Assembly (NCBI GenBank): GCA_026129405.1
Contig: JAHCID010000004.1
Location: forward strand, 248,001 to 312,000
DNA length: 64,000 nt
Direction of reading: 5' to 3'
Source of the DNA: a bacterium
Lineage (GTDB): Bacteria; Desulfobacterota; Binatia; DP-6
The notes under the pieces are model-generated. The model saw only the letters and a program-made list of their open reading frames with translations, ran no database searches and was not told the DNA's origin. The position numbers and the translations under genes were made by a program. Of this stretch, positions 30,604 to 39,517 are shown piece after piece; position 1 is the first letter of the stretch, and the number at the start of each line of letters is the position of its first letter.

Positions 30604-31167
30604 ATGCCCGACCAGGCCGTCATCGAGAAGCACGTCGCAGCGCTTCTGCGCGTGCTCGATCCGGAGCCCGACCGCGAGGGGCTCGTGCGCACGCCCGAGC
30701 GCGTCGCGCGGGCGTTCGCCCACCTCACCCGGGGTTACGAGCAGGATCCGCGCGGCATCATCAACGGCGCGCTCTTCACCGAAGAGTACTCGGAGATGAT
30801 CGTCGTGCGCGACATCGACTTCTACTCGCTCTGTGAGCATCACATCCTGCCGTTCTACGGCAAGGCGAACGTCGCCTACATCCCGCGCAACAAGATCGTC
30901 GGCATCAGCAAGATCGCGCGCCTGGTCGAGGTCTTCGCGCGCCGGCTCCAGGTGCAGGAGCGGCTGACGACGCAGGTCGCCAGCACCATCCAGGAGGTCC
31001 TCGACCCGCTCGGCGTGGGCGTCGTGCTCGAGGCCGAGCACCTCTGCATGCGCATGCGCGGCGTCGAGAAGCAGAACTCCAGCGTGGTGACGAGCGCGAT
31101 GCTCGGCGCGTTCCAGACCGCGTCGAAGACGCGCGAGGAGTTCATGACGCTGATCGCGCGGCGCTGA
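30604..31167 (+). CDS. folE: GTP cyclohydrolase I
   Basis: First step of pterin/folate synthesis: GTP to dihydroneopterin triphosphate. The 187-residue protein has RTPERVARA, the zinc/active-site block [31 protein letters not shown] and a late HLCMRMRGV with the second zinc-ligand cysteine; the full zinc set is kept. The ATG at 30604 gives a normal N-terminus. A GTG at 30556 overlapping the metF stop is an in-frame alternative. The PTPS-III type gene at 63229 could act on its product after dephosphorylation. Confidence 0.95.
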   Translation: MPDQAVIEKHVAALLRVLDPEPDREGLVRTPERVARAFAHLTRGYEQDPRGIINGALFTEEYSEMIVVRDIDFYSLCEHHILPFYGKANVAYIPRNKIVGISKIARLVEVFARRLQVQERLTTQVASTIQEVLDPLGVGVVLEAEHLCMRMRGVEKQNSSVVTSAMLGAFQTASKTREEFMTLIARR

Positions 31168-31173
31168 GCGCCG

Positions 31174-31617
31174 ATGGCTGCGCGCCGCCTGGCGGCCGAC
31201 TGCCTGCGGCTCCTCGGCGCGTCGCCGGCCACCGTCGCGGTGACGGGCGACCACGATCGTGCGCTGATCGCCGCCCTCGGCGCGTGCGGGGCGGCCGCGC
31301 CGCCGGACGGCGCGGCCGCGGCCGTCGTGAGCTTCCGCGGTGCGCCCGCGGATCCGGCCGTACGCCAGGCGTGTCTCGCCGCCGTGCGCCGGCGGCTGCC
31401 GCCGGGGGCGCCGCTGCTCCTCGTCGACCACAACCAGCCGCGCACCCTCGGCCGGCGGCTCGTCGGCGTGGCCCAGCTCGCGGTGGTCGGCCTCGGCGCC
31501 GCGCGCGCGCGTTATCCGGCGGCGCGCGAGCTCGCGGCCCTCGGATTCGCCGTCGAGCGCCTGCGGCTCGCGTGCGGCGAGCGCGTACAGCTCGTGCTCG
31601 CGCGCGTGCCGGACTGA
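31174..31617 (+). CDS. Small protein resembling a methyltransferase C-terminus
   Basis: A 147-residue product starting six bases after folE. The second half (LLLVDHNQPRTLGRRL, then FAVERLRLACGERVQLVLARV) resembles the last strands of a class I SAM methyltransferase, but the glycine-rich SAM loop is missing, so catalysis is doubtful. It may be a shortened relative or a fold look-alike. Codon use is normal. The stop is two bases from the tolC-like stop on the other strand. Confidence 0.55.
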   Translation: MAARRLAADCLRLLGASPATVAVTGDHDRALIAALGACGAAAPPDGAAAAVVSFRGAPADPAVRQACLAAVRRRLPPGAPLLLVDHNQPRTLGRRLVGVAQLAVVGLGAARARYPAARELAALGFAVERLRLACGERVQLVLARVPD

Positions 31618-31618
31618 C

Positions 31619-33400
31619 TCAGAAGAGCGCGAACCAGGGCGCCCGCTCGCGCGACGGCGGCGCCACCACGATGTGGTAGTGGTCGAGCAGCTTGCCCTGC
31701 GAGCGCCGCCACTGGGCGACCGAGATGGAGTAGTCGAGGTGCGCCTGCACCTCGGCGACGCGCGCCTCGGTGAGACGCTGCTGGAAGTCGAGGAGGTCCT
31801 TCGTGGTCGCCATCCCGACCTCGTACCGCTTCTGCTGGTTGCGGACGTTCTCCTCGGCGAGCTCGCGGGCGACGCGCGACGCGTCGATGCGCTGGCGCCC
31901 GGAAAGCACGTCGGCGACGGCCTGCCGCACCTCGAGCGTCACCTGCGAGAGCAGCTCGCGGTGGTTCAGCTCCGCCTGGTTGGTCTCGATGCGCGCGCGG
32001 GTGTGCTGGCTCTTGGCGGCCGCATTGTCGATCGGCACCTCGAGCTGGAGGCCGAAGCTGTAGCTGTGGAAGTCGCCGCCGCTCAGCCGCGCGTAGGCGT
32101 CGCGGCGCGGGCCGGCGTACGGCGAGAACGCCGGATCGGGCGGCGGACAGCTGTAGACGTTCGGGGCGAGGAAGGTGCAGCCGCCGGTGTCGCTGTCGCT
32201 CAGCACGGGACCGCTGCCGAACGCTCGCGCCCGCCCGACGCCGCTGAGGCCGTTGACGCCATAGCCGCCGACGAGGTCGAGGCGGGGGAGCAGGGCGTTC
32301 TGGGCGATCTTCTCCGCGAACTGTCGCGCCTCGACCCCGCGCGACGAGGCGGCGATCTCGGGCCGGTCGGCGAGCGCCGCGTCGAGCGTCTCCTCGAGAT
32401 CGATCTGGACCTTCTCGGGCTCGGCGTACTCGACCGGCTCGAGCGAGCGCGGGACGAACGTGCCGTTCGGCCGATAGAAGCACAGCTGCGCGAGCTGCTG
32501 GCGCGTCACCTCGAGCAGGTTCTGCGCTCGGATGAGGTCGTCCTCGCGCGCCTTCGCATCGGCCTCGGCCTCGAGGATGGCGACGGGCGGCAGCAGTCCG
32601 ACGTCGACGCGCGCCCGGTTCTCCCGCGTGGTGGTCTCGGCGAGATCGAGCGCCTGCTGGCGGACCTGCACGTTCGCGCGGGCGCCGACGACGTTCAAGT
32701 AGGCGCGGATGACGTCGCGCACGAAGTCGGCCAGCTCCGCCTGGAAGGCGTAGACGGCGGCCTCGGCGGTACGCTCCTGCACCCGGACGACGAGATAGGA
32801 GAAGTCCCAGCCGAAGTCGCGCAGCAGCGGCTGCACGAGCGAGAAGCCGAGCTGGGGCGTGTACTGGGGGCGCAGCTCGAAGAACTGGGCGTTGTTGTCG
32901 AGGCGCTCGTTCAGGAAGTCGAGCTCGAACCGCGTGCCCGTGCGGAACATCTTGCGCAGATGGGCGTTCGCGCTGCGCGTCTCGATCACCGAGGTTTCGG
33001 TCTGCGCGAGCGCGCTCGGGTTCGGCGTGATGTCCTTGCCGTAGGCGAGGTCGCCCGCGAGCACCGGGTCGAACTGCGACTGCGCTTCGAGCACCTGCGT
33101 CTGCACGCGTGCGGGCTCGAGTCGCCGGGCGGCGATGCGAGGGTTGTTCTCCAGCGCGAGTCCGATCGCCTCCTTCAGGGTGACGGTCTGCGTCTCCTCG
33201 TCGCGCGTGGCCGGCACGGGCACGTCGAGCGCGGGACTCGGATCGATGCCGGACTTCCACTGGTCCGGGATCACGGTGAGACGCCAGGGCGACGGCGGCG
33301 GCACGGCCGGCGCCTCGCCCGCACGGGCGTGGCCGAGGAGCGCGACCACGCAGAGGACGACGGACGAGAGCAGCACGCCGGACATCCGTGCAGGCGACAT
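31619..33400 (-). CDS. TolC-family outer-membrane efflux protein
   Basis: A 593-residue outer-membrane channel with a signal peptide ending at AGHARAG or nearby. Two repeats typical of TolC-like proteins are visible: VTLKEAIGLALENNPRI near residue 75 and LEETLDAALADRPEIAAS near residue 330, each followed by long helices. A GMATTKDLLDFQQRLTEA segment and the closing helix are standard. No membrane-fusion or RND pump gene is beside it, so it may serve a system elsewhere. It is longer than E. coli TolC because of a cysteine-containing insertion (about 395-430). Confidence 0.87.
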   Translation of the reverse strand: MSPARMSGVLLSSVVLCVVALLGHARAGEAPAVPPPSPWRLTVIPDQWKSGIDPSPALDVPVPATRDEETQTVTLKEAIGLALENNPRIAARRLEPARVQTQVLEAQSQFDPVLAGDLAYGKDITPNPSALAQTETSVIETRSANAHLRKMFRTGTRFELDFLNERLDNNAQFFELRPQYTPQLGFSLVQPLLRDFGWDFSYLVVRVQERTAEAAVYAFQAELADFVRDVIRAYLNVVGARANVQVRQQALDLAETTTRENRARVDVGLLPPVAILEAEADAKAREDDLIRAQNLLEVTRQQLAQLCFYRPNGTFVPRSLEPVEYAEPEKVQIDLEETLDAALADRPEIAASSRGVEARQFAEKIAQNALLPRLDLVGGYGVNGLSGVGRARAFGSGPVLSDSDTGGCTFLAPNVYSCPPPDPAFSPYAGPRRDAYARLSGGDFHSYSFGLQLEVPIDNAAAKSQHTRARIETNQAELNHRELLSQVTLEVRQAVADVLSGRQRIDASRVARELAEENVRNQQKRYEVGMATTKDLLDFQQRLTEARVAEVQAHLDYSISVAQWRRSQGKLLDHYHIVVAPPSRERAPWFALF

Positions 33401-33532
33401 TCCGGCGCGGGTTAGTGGATCGACTCGGCGGAGTCAACGCGCAGGGGCGCATGCCGCGTGCCGCGTTTGACACCCACGGAACCCCAACGGACAACGATTG
33501 ACGGGCCCGAGCGCGGGCGGGGAGGGCGGACG

Positions 33533-34459
33533 ATGCGGATCATGATCGTGTTGGCGCTGCTGGCGGCGCAGCTCGCGGGGGCCGCCGTCGCGCGCGCCAA
33601 GACCATCAACGTCGAGTTCAAGTTCACGCCCTACACGGGCGACACGTCCGCCGACCACGTCGAGACGGTGCCCGGCACGGCGACGGTCTACCTGAACGGC
33701 ATCGTCGTCGCGACGCAGCCGATCGTGAAGGACGAGGTGCCGGTGCTGTTCGATGCGCGCGAGGTGGGTCCGGCCGTCTGGGTCCCGGCCGCGTCGTTCG
33801 CGGAGCTGCTGCGCAAGGGCCGCAACACGATCCGCGTGGAGTTCGCGCCGAGCGCCGCCGCGCCGTACACGGCCGAGCTGCGCTGGGCCGAGGTCACGGA
33901 CCAGGTCTTCGAGGACGAGCGTCCCGGCGGCGGCCGGGCCACGAACCAGGCGAACGAGGGCGTCGCGCGCAAGAAGGGCAGCGGTGCGCTGACCATGAAG
34001 CGCGAGTTCCAGGCCGATTTCGCCGTCGAGCGGCCGTGGCACGCCTACCCGCCGGTCACGTCGCTGACCGACGAGGATCGGGAGAAGATCCTGGCGGTGG
34101 CGGCCGAGCGCGCGGCGTGGTTCGCGCCGGACTTCGCGGGCATCTACCGGGCGCTCGAGGGCAACGAGCACATCCAGGTTGCGCAGCTGCGTGCCGCGCG
34201 CTGCCTCGACCAGGTCTATCGGGCCGGTCTGCGCGTCGGGCCCCCGAAGCCGGGCACCTACGACGTGGTGACGACCGGAGGCCCCGCGGTGGTCGTCCAG
34301 CCGAAGGGCGAGATGCTCTACGACGTCGATCGCGCAGCCCTCGCGAAGGTGAAGGACGAGGACGTGCAGATGTGCGCCGGGATCGCGCTCGCGACGGTGT
34401 ATCAGCCCCGCCTCGTCGTCGTGCGCGCCCCGGACGGCACCTGGCAGGCGTTGCCCTGA
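33533..34459 (+). CDS. Unrecognised exported protein
   Basis: A 308-residue protein with a clear signal peptide (MRIMIVLALLAAQLAGAAVARA-KT). The mature N-terminal half has beta-sandwich character (VEFKFTPYTGD, VYLNGIVVATQPI, NTIRVEFAPS), as in carbohydrate- or protein-binding domains. The second half contains an aromatic/acidic segment (RPWHAYPPVTSLTDEDREKIL). I recognise no family. The ATG at 33533 follows GGAGGGCGG. A TTGACA box lies at 33467, but a matching -10 is weak. Confidence 0.7.
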   Translation: MRIMIVLALLAAQLAGAAVARAKTINVEFKFTPYTGDTSADHVETVPGTATVYLNGIVVATQPIVKDEVPVLFDAREVGPAVWVPAASFAELLRKGRNTIRVEFAPSAAAPYTAELRWAEVTDQVFEDERPGGGRATNQANEGVARKKGSGALTMKREFQADFAVERPWHAYPPVTSLTDEDREKILAVAAERAAWFAPDFAGIYRALEGNEHIQVAQLRAARCLDQVYRAGLRVGPPKPGTYDVVTTGGPAVVVQPKGEMLYDVDRAALAKVKDEDVQMCAGIALATVYQPRLVVVRAPDGTWQALP

Positions 34460-34520
34460 CACCCGAGCGGCGCGACGCTGCCCGCCGCGGGCGGCGCCGG
34501 CTGCGGCGTCCGGCATCGCC

Positions 34521-34550
34521 TTGACAGGGCGCGAAGGCGGCGGCTAAACG
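34521..34550 (+). promoter_or_regulatory. Promoter upstream of serA
   Basis: TTGACA (34521-34526), 18-base spacer and TAAACG (34545-34550); with 17 bases the -10 reads CTAAAC. The -35 is perfect. It predicts a start near 34557 and a leader of about 270 bases before serA. Confidence 0.5.
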
Positions 34551-34828
34551 ATCCGACGGCACGACTGGCGTTCGCGTGGAATCGACCACGAGGAAGTGCT
34601 GATCGAGCAGTGGGCCGAACGCCTGGGCCCCTGTCGCAACCCCCAAACGTTGCATGGTCCAGGTGCCGTCGTGATCAAGAAATATCGTCTCGCCCCGCGT
34701 CCTACTCCCGTCGTTCCCGTCGTGTCGGCCGCCCGGTCGCTGCCGGGTACCTTCCGCCGCACGCCGCAGCGTGGGGCCGTTCTCGGTGACGTTCCGTACG
34801 TCCCGGCGCGCGCCTGAAGGGGCCGACC
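34551..34828 (+). other. Long untranslated leader or small frame before serA
   Basis: The longest clean intergenic stretch of the window, from the promoter to the serA ATG. It has lower GC and more T-ending codons than any neighbour. One open frame (GTG 34596 to TGA 34817, 73 codons) ends 11 bases before serA, but its third-position composition does not look coding and its start lacks a spaced ribosome binding site. A smaller CCCGG/CCGGG stem lies near 34730-34750. I see no known riboswitch consensus. A cis-acting RNA or a small leader protein are both possible. Confidence 0.4.
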
Positions 34829-36433
34829 ATGGCGTACCGCGTGCTGGTGAGCGACTCGCTCGGCGTGGAAGGGCTCGGGCGGCTCCAGGAGCAGTCCGAC
34901 CTCGAGATCATCGCGAAGCCCGGGCTCTCGCCGGCCGACCTCAAGGTGGCCGTGCGCGAGGTCGACGCGCTCGTGATCCGCAGCGGCACCAAGGTCACCG
35001 CCGAGGTGATCGCCGCCGCGGAGCAGCTGAAGGTGATCGGTCGCGCTGGCATCGGCGTCGACAACGTCGACGTCGACGCCGCCACGAAGCGCGGCATCGT
35101 GGTCATGAACACGCCCGGCGGGAACAACGTCACCACCGCCGAGCACACCATCGCGATGCTGATGGCGCTCGCGCGCAACATCCCGCAGGCCGCGGCTGCG
35201 GTGCGCGCCGGCGAGTGGCCGCGGGAGCGCTGGATCGGCACGGAGGTCTGCAACAAGGTCCTCGGCATCGTGGGCATCGGCAACATCGGTGCGATCGTCG
35301 CCGAGCGCGCCGTCGGCCTGCGCATGAAGGTGATCGCGCACGATCCGTTCGTCACGCCCGAAGCCGCCGCGCGCCTGCGGGTCGAGCTGGTCTCCTTCGA
35401 CGATCTCGTGGCCCGTGCCGATTTCGTCTCGATCCACGTGCCGCTCACCGCGGAAACCCGCGGGCTCATCGGCAAGGACGTGCTGGCCCGGATGAAGAAG
35501 GGCGTGCGTGTCGTCAACTGTGCGCGGGGCGGCATCGTCGACGAGACGGCGCTCGCCGAGGCCATCGAGAGTGGCCACGTCGCGGGCGCGGCGCTCGACG
35601 TGCTCGAGAAGGAGCCGGCGAAGAAGGACCACCCGCTGCTCCAGCTCGACCGCGTGATCTGCACGCCGCACCTCGGCGCCTCCACCGCCGAGGCGCAGGT
35701 GAACGTCGCGGTCGCCATCGCACAGCAGGTGGGCGAGTTCCTCACCAAGGGAACGATCCACAACGCGGTGAACGCGCCGTCGCTGTCGCCGGAGGTGCTC
35801 CAGGTCCTGCGACCGTATCTGCGGCTCGCCGAGAAGCTCGGCGCGCTCGCGGCCCAGCTGCGGGGCGGGGTGCCCGAGGAGGTCGCCGTCCAGACCACCG
35901 GCGAGATCGCCGAGCGTGAGGGCAAGGCGCTCACCACCGCCGTCCTGCGCGGCCTCCTCGACAAGGTGATCGACCTCGACCTCAACTACAGCGTCAACTA
36001 CGTGAACGCGCCGAGCATCGCGCGCGATCGCGGCATCCGCGTCGTCACGTCGCGCGTCGACACGCCGACCGACTATGCCAACGCGATGCAGGTGACCCTG
36101 AGGCACAAGGACGGCTCGCAGACGTGCGTGCAGGGCGCCGTCTTCGGCTCGGACACCGTGCGCCTCACGCGCATCGACGACTTCCGCATGGAAGCGGTTC
36201 CCGAGGGCCACATCCTGATGCTCCACAACCGCGACGTCCCCGGCGTCGTCGGCCGCGTCGGCACGCTGCTCGGCGAGAGCGACATCAACATCGCCGGTCT
36301 CGAGCTCGGGCGCGAGAAGGTCGGTGGCATGGCGCTTTCGCTCTTCCACATCGACGATCCCGTCCCCGCGGACGTCCTCGATCGGCTGCGGAGCGCGCCG
36401 AACATCGTCTCCGCGGAGCTGCTGAGGCTCTGA
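34829..36433 (+). CDS. serA: D-3-phosphoglycerate dehydrogenase
   Basis: First committed enzyme of serine synthesis. The 534-residue long form has the split catalytic domain (start YRVLVSDSLG), a nucleotide-binding domain with LGIVGIGNIG, the catalytic arginine/glutamate/histidine in NCARGGIVDE and TPHLGAST, then an ASB-type intervening domain and a C-terminal ACT domain (GHILMLHNRDVPGVVGRVG), which usually senses serine. A GGGG-type Shine-Dalgarno precedes the ATG. It shares one base with purA. Confidence 0.96.
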   Translation: MAYRVLVSDSLGVEGLGRLQEQSDLEIIAKPGLSPADLKVAVREVDALVIRSGTKVTAEVIAAAEQLKVIGRAGIGVDNVDVDAATKRGIVVMNTPGGNNVTTAEHTIAMLMALARNIPQAAAAVRAGEWPRERWIGTEVCNKVLGIVGIGNIGAIVAERAVGLRMKVIAHDPFVTPEAAARLRVELVSFDDLVARADFVSIHVPLTAETRGLIGKDVLARMKKGVRVVNCARGGIVDETALAEAIESGHVAGAALDVLEKEPAKKDHPLLQLDRVICTPHLGASTAEAQVNVAVAIAQQVGEFLTKGTIHNAVNAPSLSPEVLQVLRPYLRLAEKLGALAAQLRGGVPEEVAVQTTGEIAEREGKALTTAVLRGLLDKVIDLDLNYSVNYVNAPSIARDRGIRVVTSRVDTPTDYANAMQVTLRHKDGSQTCVQGAVFGSDTVRLTRIDDFRMEAVPEGHILMLHNRDVPGVVGRVGTLLGESDINIAGLELGREKVGGMALSLFHIDDPVPADVLDRLRSAPNIVSAELLRL

Positions 36434-37722
36434 TGTCGGCGACGGCCATCATCGGCACGCAGTGGGGTGACGAGGGCAAGGGCAAGGTCGTCGACCTGCT
36501 CGCGGCACGCGCCGACATGGTCGTACGGTTTCACGGCGGCAACAACGCCGGACACACGCTGGTCGTGGGCGGCCAGAAGACGATCCTCAACCTGATCCCG
36601 TCGGGCGTCCTGCACCACGGCAAGATCTGCGTGCTCGGCGCCGGCATGGTGCTCGACCCGCGCATCCTCGTCGGCGAGATCGACGCGCTCCGCGCGCGCG
36701 GCTACCTCACGGAAGACCGTTGGCTGCGCATCAGCGAGCAGGCCCACGTGATCATGCCGTACCATCGCGCCATCGACAAAGCGCGCGAGCGGCTGCGCGG
36801 CTCCGGCGCCATCGGTACCACCGGCCGCGGCATCGGCCCGGCGTACGAGGACAAGATGGCGCGGACGGGCATCCGCGTCGGCGATCTGTTCGACGATCAC
36901 AGCTTCGAGGCGCTGCTCGCGCGCAATCTGCGCGAGAAGAACGCCTACCTCGAGGCGATGCTCGGCGAGTCGCCGCTCGACTTCGCCGCCATCCACGAGG
37001 AGTGCCGCCAGCATCGCGACCGGCTCGCGCCGTTCGTCGCCGACACCGGCGCCGAGGTGCGCGCCGCCGCCGCCCGTGGCGTGCGCGTGCTGCTCGAAGG
37101 CGCGCAGGGCATCATGCTCGACGTCGACCACGGCACGTACCCGTTCGTCACGTCGTCCAACGCCGTCCCCGGCGGCGCCGCCGCGGGCGCCGGCTTGCCG
37201 CCGAAGCTCATCGGCCGCGTCGTCGGCATCGCCAAGGCCTACACCACCCGCGTCGGCGGCGGTCCGTTCCCCACCGAGCTCACCGATGCGCTGGGCGAAC
37301 GCCTGCGCGCCGACGGCGACGAGTACGGCTCGACGACGGGCCGCCCGCGCCGCTGCGGCTGGTTCGACGCCGTCGTCGTTCGCCTTGCCGGCGCCCTCTG
37401 TGGGCTCGACGCCATCGCGCTCACCAAGCTCGACGTGCTGACCGGCATCGATCCGATCCGCGTCTGCGTCGCCTACGAGATCGACGGCAAGCGCCACGAC
37501 CTCCCGCCCGCGACCCAGGGCGCCTGGGAGCGCATCAAGCCGATCTACGAGGAGCTCCCCGGCTGGAAGGACGACATCGGCAGCGCCCGCTCGCTCGACG
37601 AGCTGCCGGCGGCGGCGCGGCGCTACATCGACCGCTTGTCGGCCCTGGTCGAGGCGCCGATCACCCTCGTGTCGGTGGGTGCGGCGCGCGAGCAGACGAT
37701 CCGCCTCGGCGACGTGTTTTGA
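36433..37722 (+). CDS. purA: Adenylosuccinate synthetase
   Basis: GTP-dependent IMP-aspartate ligase of AMP synthesis, 429 residues. P-loop-like GTQWGDEGKGK at the start, RFHGGNNAGHT, the IMP-binding TTGRGIGPAYEDK, EGAQGIMLDVDHGTYPFVT, and GPFPTEL are all standard. The coupling to serA by TGATG overlap links serine and purine supply in one transcript. It converges with ggt with a 15-base gap. Confidence 0.96.
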   Translation: MSATAIIGTQWGDEGKGKVVDLLAARADMVVRFHGGNNAGHTLVVGGQKTILNLIPSGVLHHGKICVLGAGMVLDPRILVGEIDALRARGYLTEDRWLRISEQAHVIMPYHRAIDKARERLRGSGAIGTTGRGIGPAYEDKMARTGIRVGDLFDDHSFEALLARNLREKNAYLEAMLGESPLDFAAIHEECRQHRDRLAPFVADTGAEVRAAAARGVRVLLEGAQGIMLDVDHGTYPFVTSSNAVPGGAAAGAGLPPKLIGRVVGIAKAYTTRVGGGPFPTELTDALGERLRADGDEYGSTTGRPRRCGWFDAVVVRLAGALCGLDAIALTKLDVLTGIDPIRVCVAYEIDGKRHDLPPATQGAWERIKPIYEELPGWKDDIGSARSLDELPAAARRYIDRLSALVEAPITLVSVGAAREQTIRLGDVF

Positions 37723-37737
37723 GGCGGGCGGGGCGGC

Positions 37738-39441
37738 TCAACGCGGCACGATCGCCTGCCCGCCGTCCTTGCGCGGATCCCCGGCCGCCGCGAAGCCGCC
37801 GTCCGCGAGCATCGCCACCGCCGACACCGCGCCCAGCGCGCGGAGCTCCTTGATCGGGTGCCCGTAGCGCGCCAGCGCCTCGCGGGTGGCCGCCGGGACG
37901 CCGGGCTCGACGACGATCGCCGGGGGCACGCCCTGGTCGTGGATGCGCGGCGCGGCGACGGCCGCGGGCACGTCCATGCCGAGCGCGATCGCGTTCAGCA
38001 GCACCTCGGTGGTCCCGGAGATGATGAGCGGGCCGCCCGAGCCGCCGACGACCAGCGCCGGACGGTCGCCCGCGACCACGATGGTCGGCGACATGCTCGA
38101 CTGCGGGCGTTTGCCCGGGCGGACCGCGTTCGCCTCCGAGCCGAGCAGGCCGTAGACGTTCGGCACCCCGGGGGCGACCGCGAAGTCGTCCATCTCGTTG
38201 TTGAGGACGATGCCGGTGCCGGGCACGGCGATGCCCGCGCCGAACGAGGTGTTGATCGTGGTCGTGAGCGCGACCGCGACGCCGTCGCCGGTGACGACCG
38301 AGACGTTGGCGGTGCCCGCGTCGCGCGGCGGGTCGACCTGCGGCGTGACCCGTGTCGGCGAGGCGAGCGCGCGGCGGATGTCGGCGAGCCGGGCAGGCGC
38401 GAGCAGGTGCGCCACCGGGACGTCGGTGAAGCCCGGGTCGCCGTACCAGCGGGCGCGGTCGGTGAAACCCTGGGCGAGCGCGCCCGCCAGGAGGTGGAGC
38501 CACGGTGCCGTCAGCGCGTCGGCGCGGGTGGGCTGGTCGGCGCCGAGGATGCCGAGGACCTCGAGCACGATGCCGCCGGAGCCGGGGGGGGGGAACGTCC
38601 ACACGTCGTGGCCCCGGTACGTGTCGCGCAGGGCGGTGCGCCACTGCGGGCGGTAGGCGGCGAGGTCGTCGGTCGTCAGCACGCCGCCGCGGGCGGCGAC
38701 GGCGGCGGCGATCCTCGCGGCGACGTCGCCCGCATAGAACGCCGCGCGGCCGTGCGCGACCACGGCTTCGAGCGTGCGCGCGAGGTCGGCCTGCACGATG
38801 CGCGCGTCGGGCGCGGGCAGGGCGCCGCCCGGGCCGAGGAAGATCGCGCGCAGGTCCGGGTCGGCGCGCAACAGCTCGGCCGTGCGCTCGATCGCGCTGC
38901 GCAGCGTCGGCGCGTCGGCGAGCGGGACGCCGTCGCGGGCGAGGCGGATCGCGGGAGCCAGGACCGCCGCGAGCGGCGCCTGGCCGTGGCGCGCGTGCAG
39001 CGTCACCCAGCCGGCGACCTCGCCTGGCACCGCGACCGCGAGCCCGCCGCGGCGCAGCCGCTCGGGCGCCGGCGTGCCGTCCTCGAAGAAGCGCTCGGGC
39101 GTGGCAGCGGCAGGCGCGGTCTCGCGGAAATCGAGCGCGTCGACACGGCCGTCGGCGCGCCGGACGAGGGCGAAGCCGCCGCCGCCGATGCCGCACGACT
39201 GGGCGTGGACGACGCAGATCGCGGCGGCGGCGGCGATCGCGGCGTCGACGGCGTTGCCGCCGCCGCGCAGCAGCTCGGCTCCTGCGTCGGCCGCCAGCTG
39301 GTGCTCCGTCGCCACGGCGCCCGGTGTCGCCCATGCGGGCACGCTGCCGAGCAGGAGCAGCAGCCAGGCGAGCGCGGGCGTGGGCGTGGTGCGCCGGAGC
39401 GCGGCGCGGAGACGGGGACGGCGTTCCGGGGCGTGCGGCAC
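37738..39441 (-). CDS. ggt: Gamma-glutamyltransferase
   Basis: Ntn hydrolase precursor, about 567 residues, that cleaves gamma-glutamyl bonds (for example of glutathione) in the periplasm. After a hydrophobic signal (LAWLLLLLGSVPAWA) come the GGNAVDAAIA and SCGIGGGGFALV blocks. The autocleavage region is DAGTANVSVVTGDG, with a threonine at the expected nucleophile position; the usual T-T-H is replaced by G-T-A-N. The later SMSPTIV and GGSGGPLII blocks are intact. I chose the GTG at 39441; the frame stays open to an ATG at 39525 that would overlap the divergent gene. Confidence 0.88.
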   Translation of the reverse strand: MPHAPERRPRLRAALRRTTPTPALAWLLLLLGSVPAWATPGAVATEHQLAADAGAELLRGGGNAVDAAIAAAAAICVVHAQSCGIGGGGFALVRRADGRVDALDFRETAPAAATPERFFEDGTPAPERLRRGGLAVAVPGEVAGWVTLHARHGQAPLAAVLAPAIRLARDGVPLADAPTLRSAIERTAELLRADPDLRAIFLGPGGALPAPDARIVQADLARTLEAVVAHGRAAFYAGDVAARIAAAVAARGGVLTTDDLAAYRPQWRTALRDTYRGHDVWTFPPPGSGGIVLEVLGILGADQPTRADALTAPWLHLLAGALAQGFTDRARWYGDPGFTDVPVAHLLAPARLADIRRALASPTRVTPQVDPPRDAGTANVSVVTGDGVAVALTTTINTSFGAGIAVPGTGIVLNNEMDDFAVAPGVPNVYGLLGSEANAVRPGKRPQSSMSPTIVVAGDRPALVVGGSGGPLIISGTTEVLLNAIALGMDVPAAVAAPRIHDQGVPPAIVVEPGVPAATREALARYGHPIKELRALGAVSAVAMLADGGFAAAGDPRKDGGQAIVPR

Positions 39442-39479
39442 GCGTCCGAGTAGCCGGGCGGCCGAGTCCGGGCAAACGG

Positions 39480-39507
39480 TTGCCGGTCGGTCCGGCTGTG
39501 CTATCAG
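39480..39507 (+). promoter_or_regulatory. Weak promoter candidate for the ArgA-like gene
   Basis: TTGCCG (39480-39485), 16-base spacer and TATCAG (39502-39507), ending ten bases before the ATG at 39518 in the 76-base divergent gap. Reasonable boxes but the resulting leader is almost absent. Confidence 0.35.
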
Positions 39508-39517
39508 GGCGCGCACG

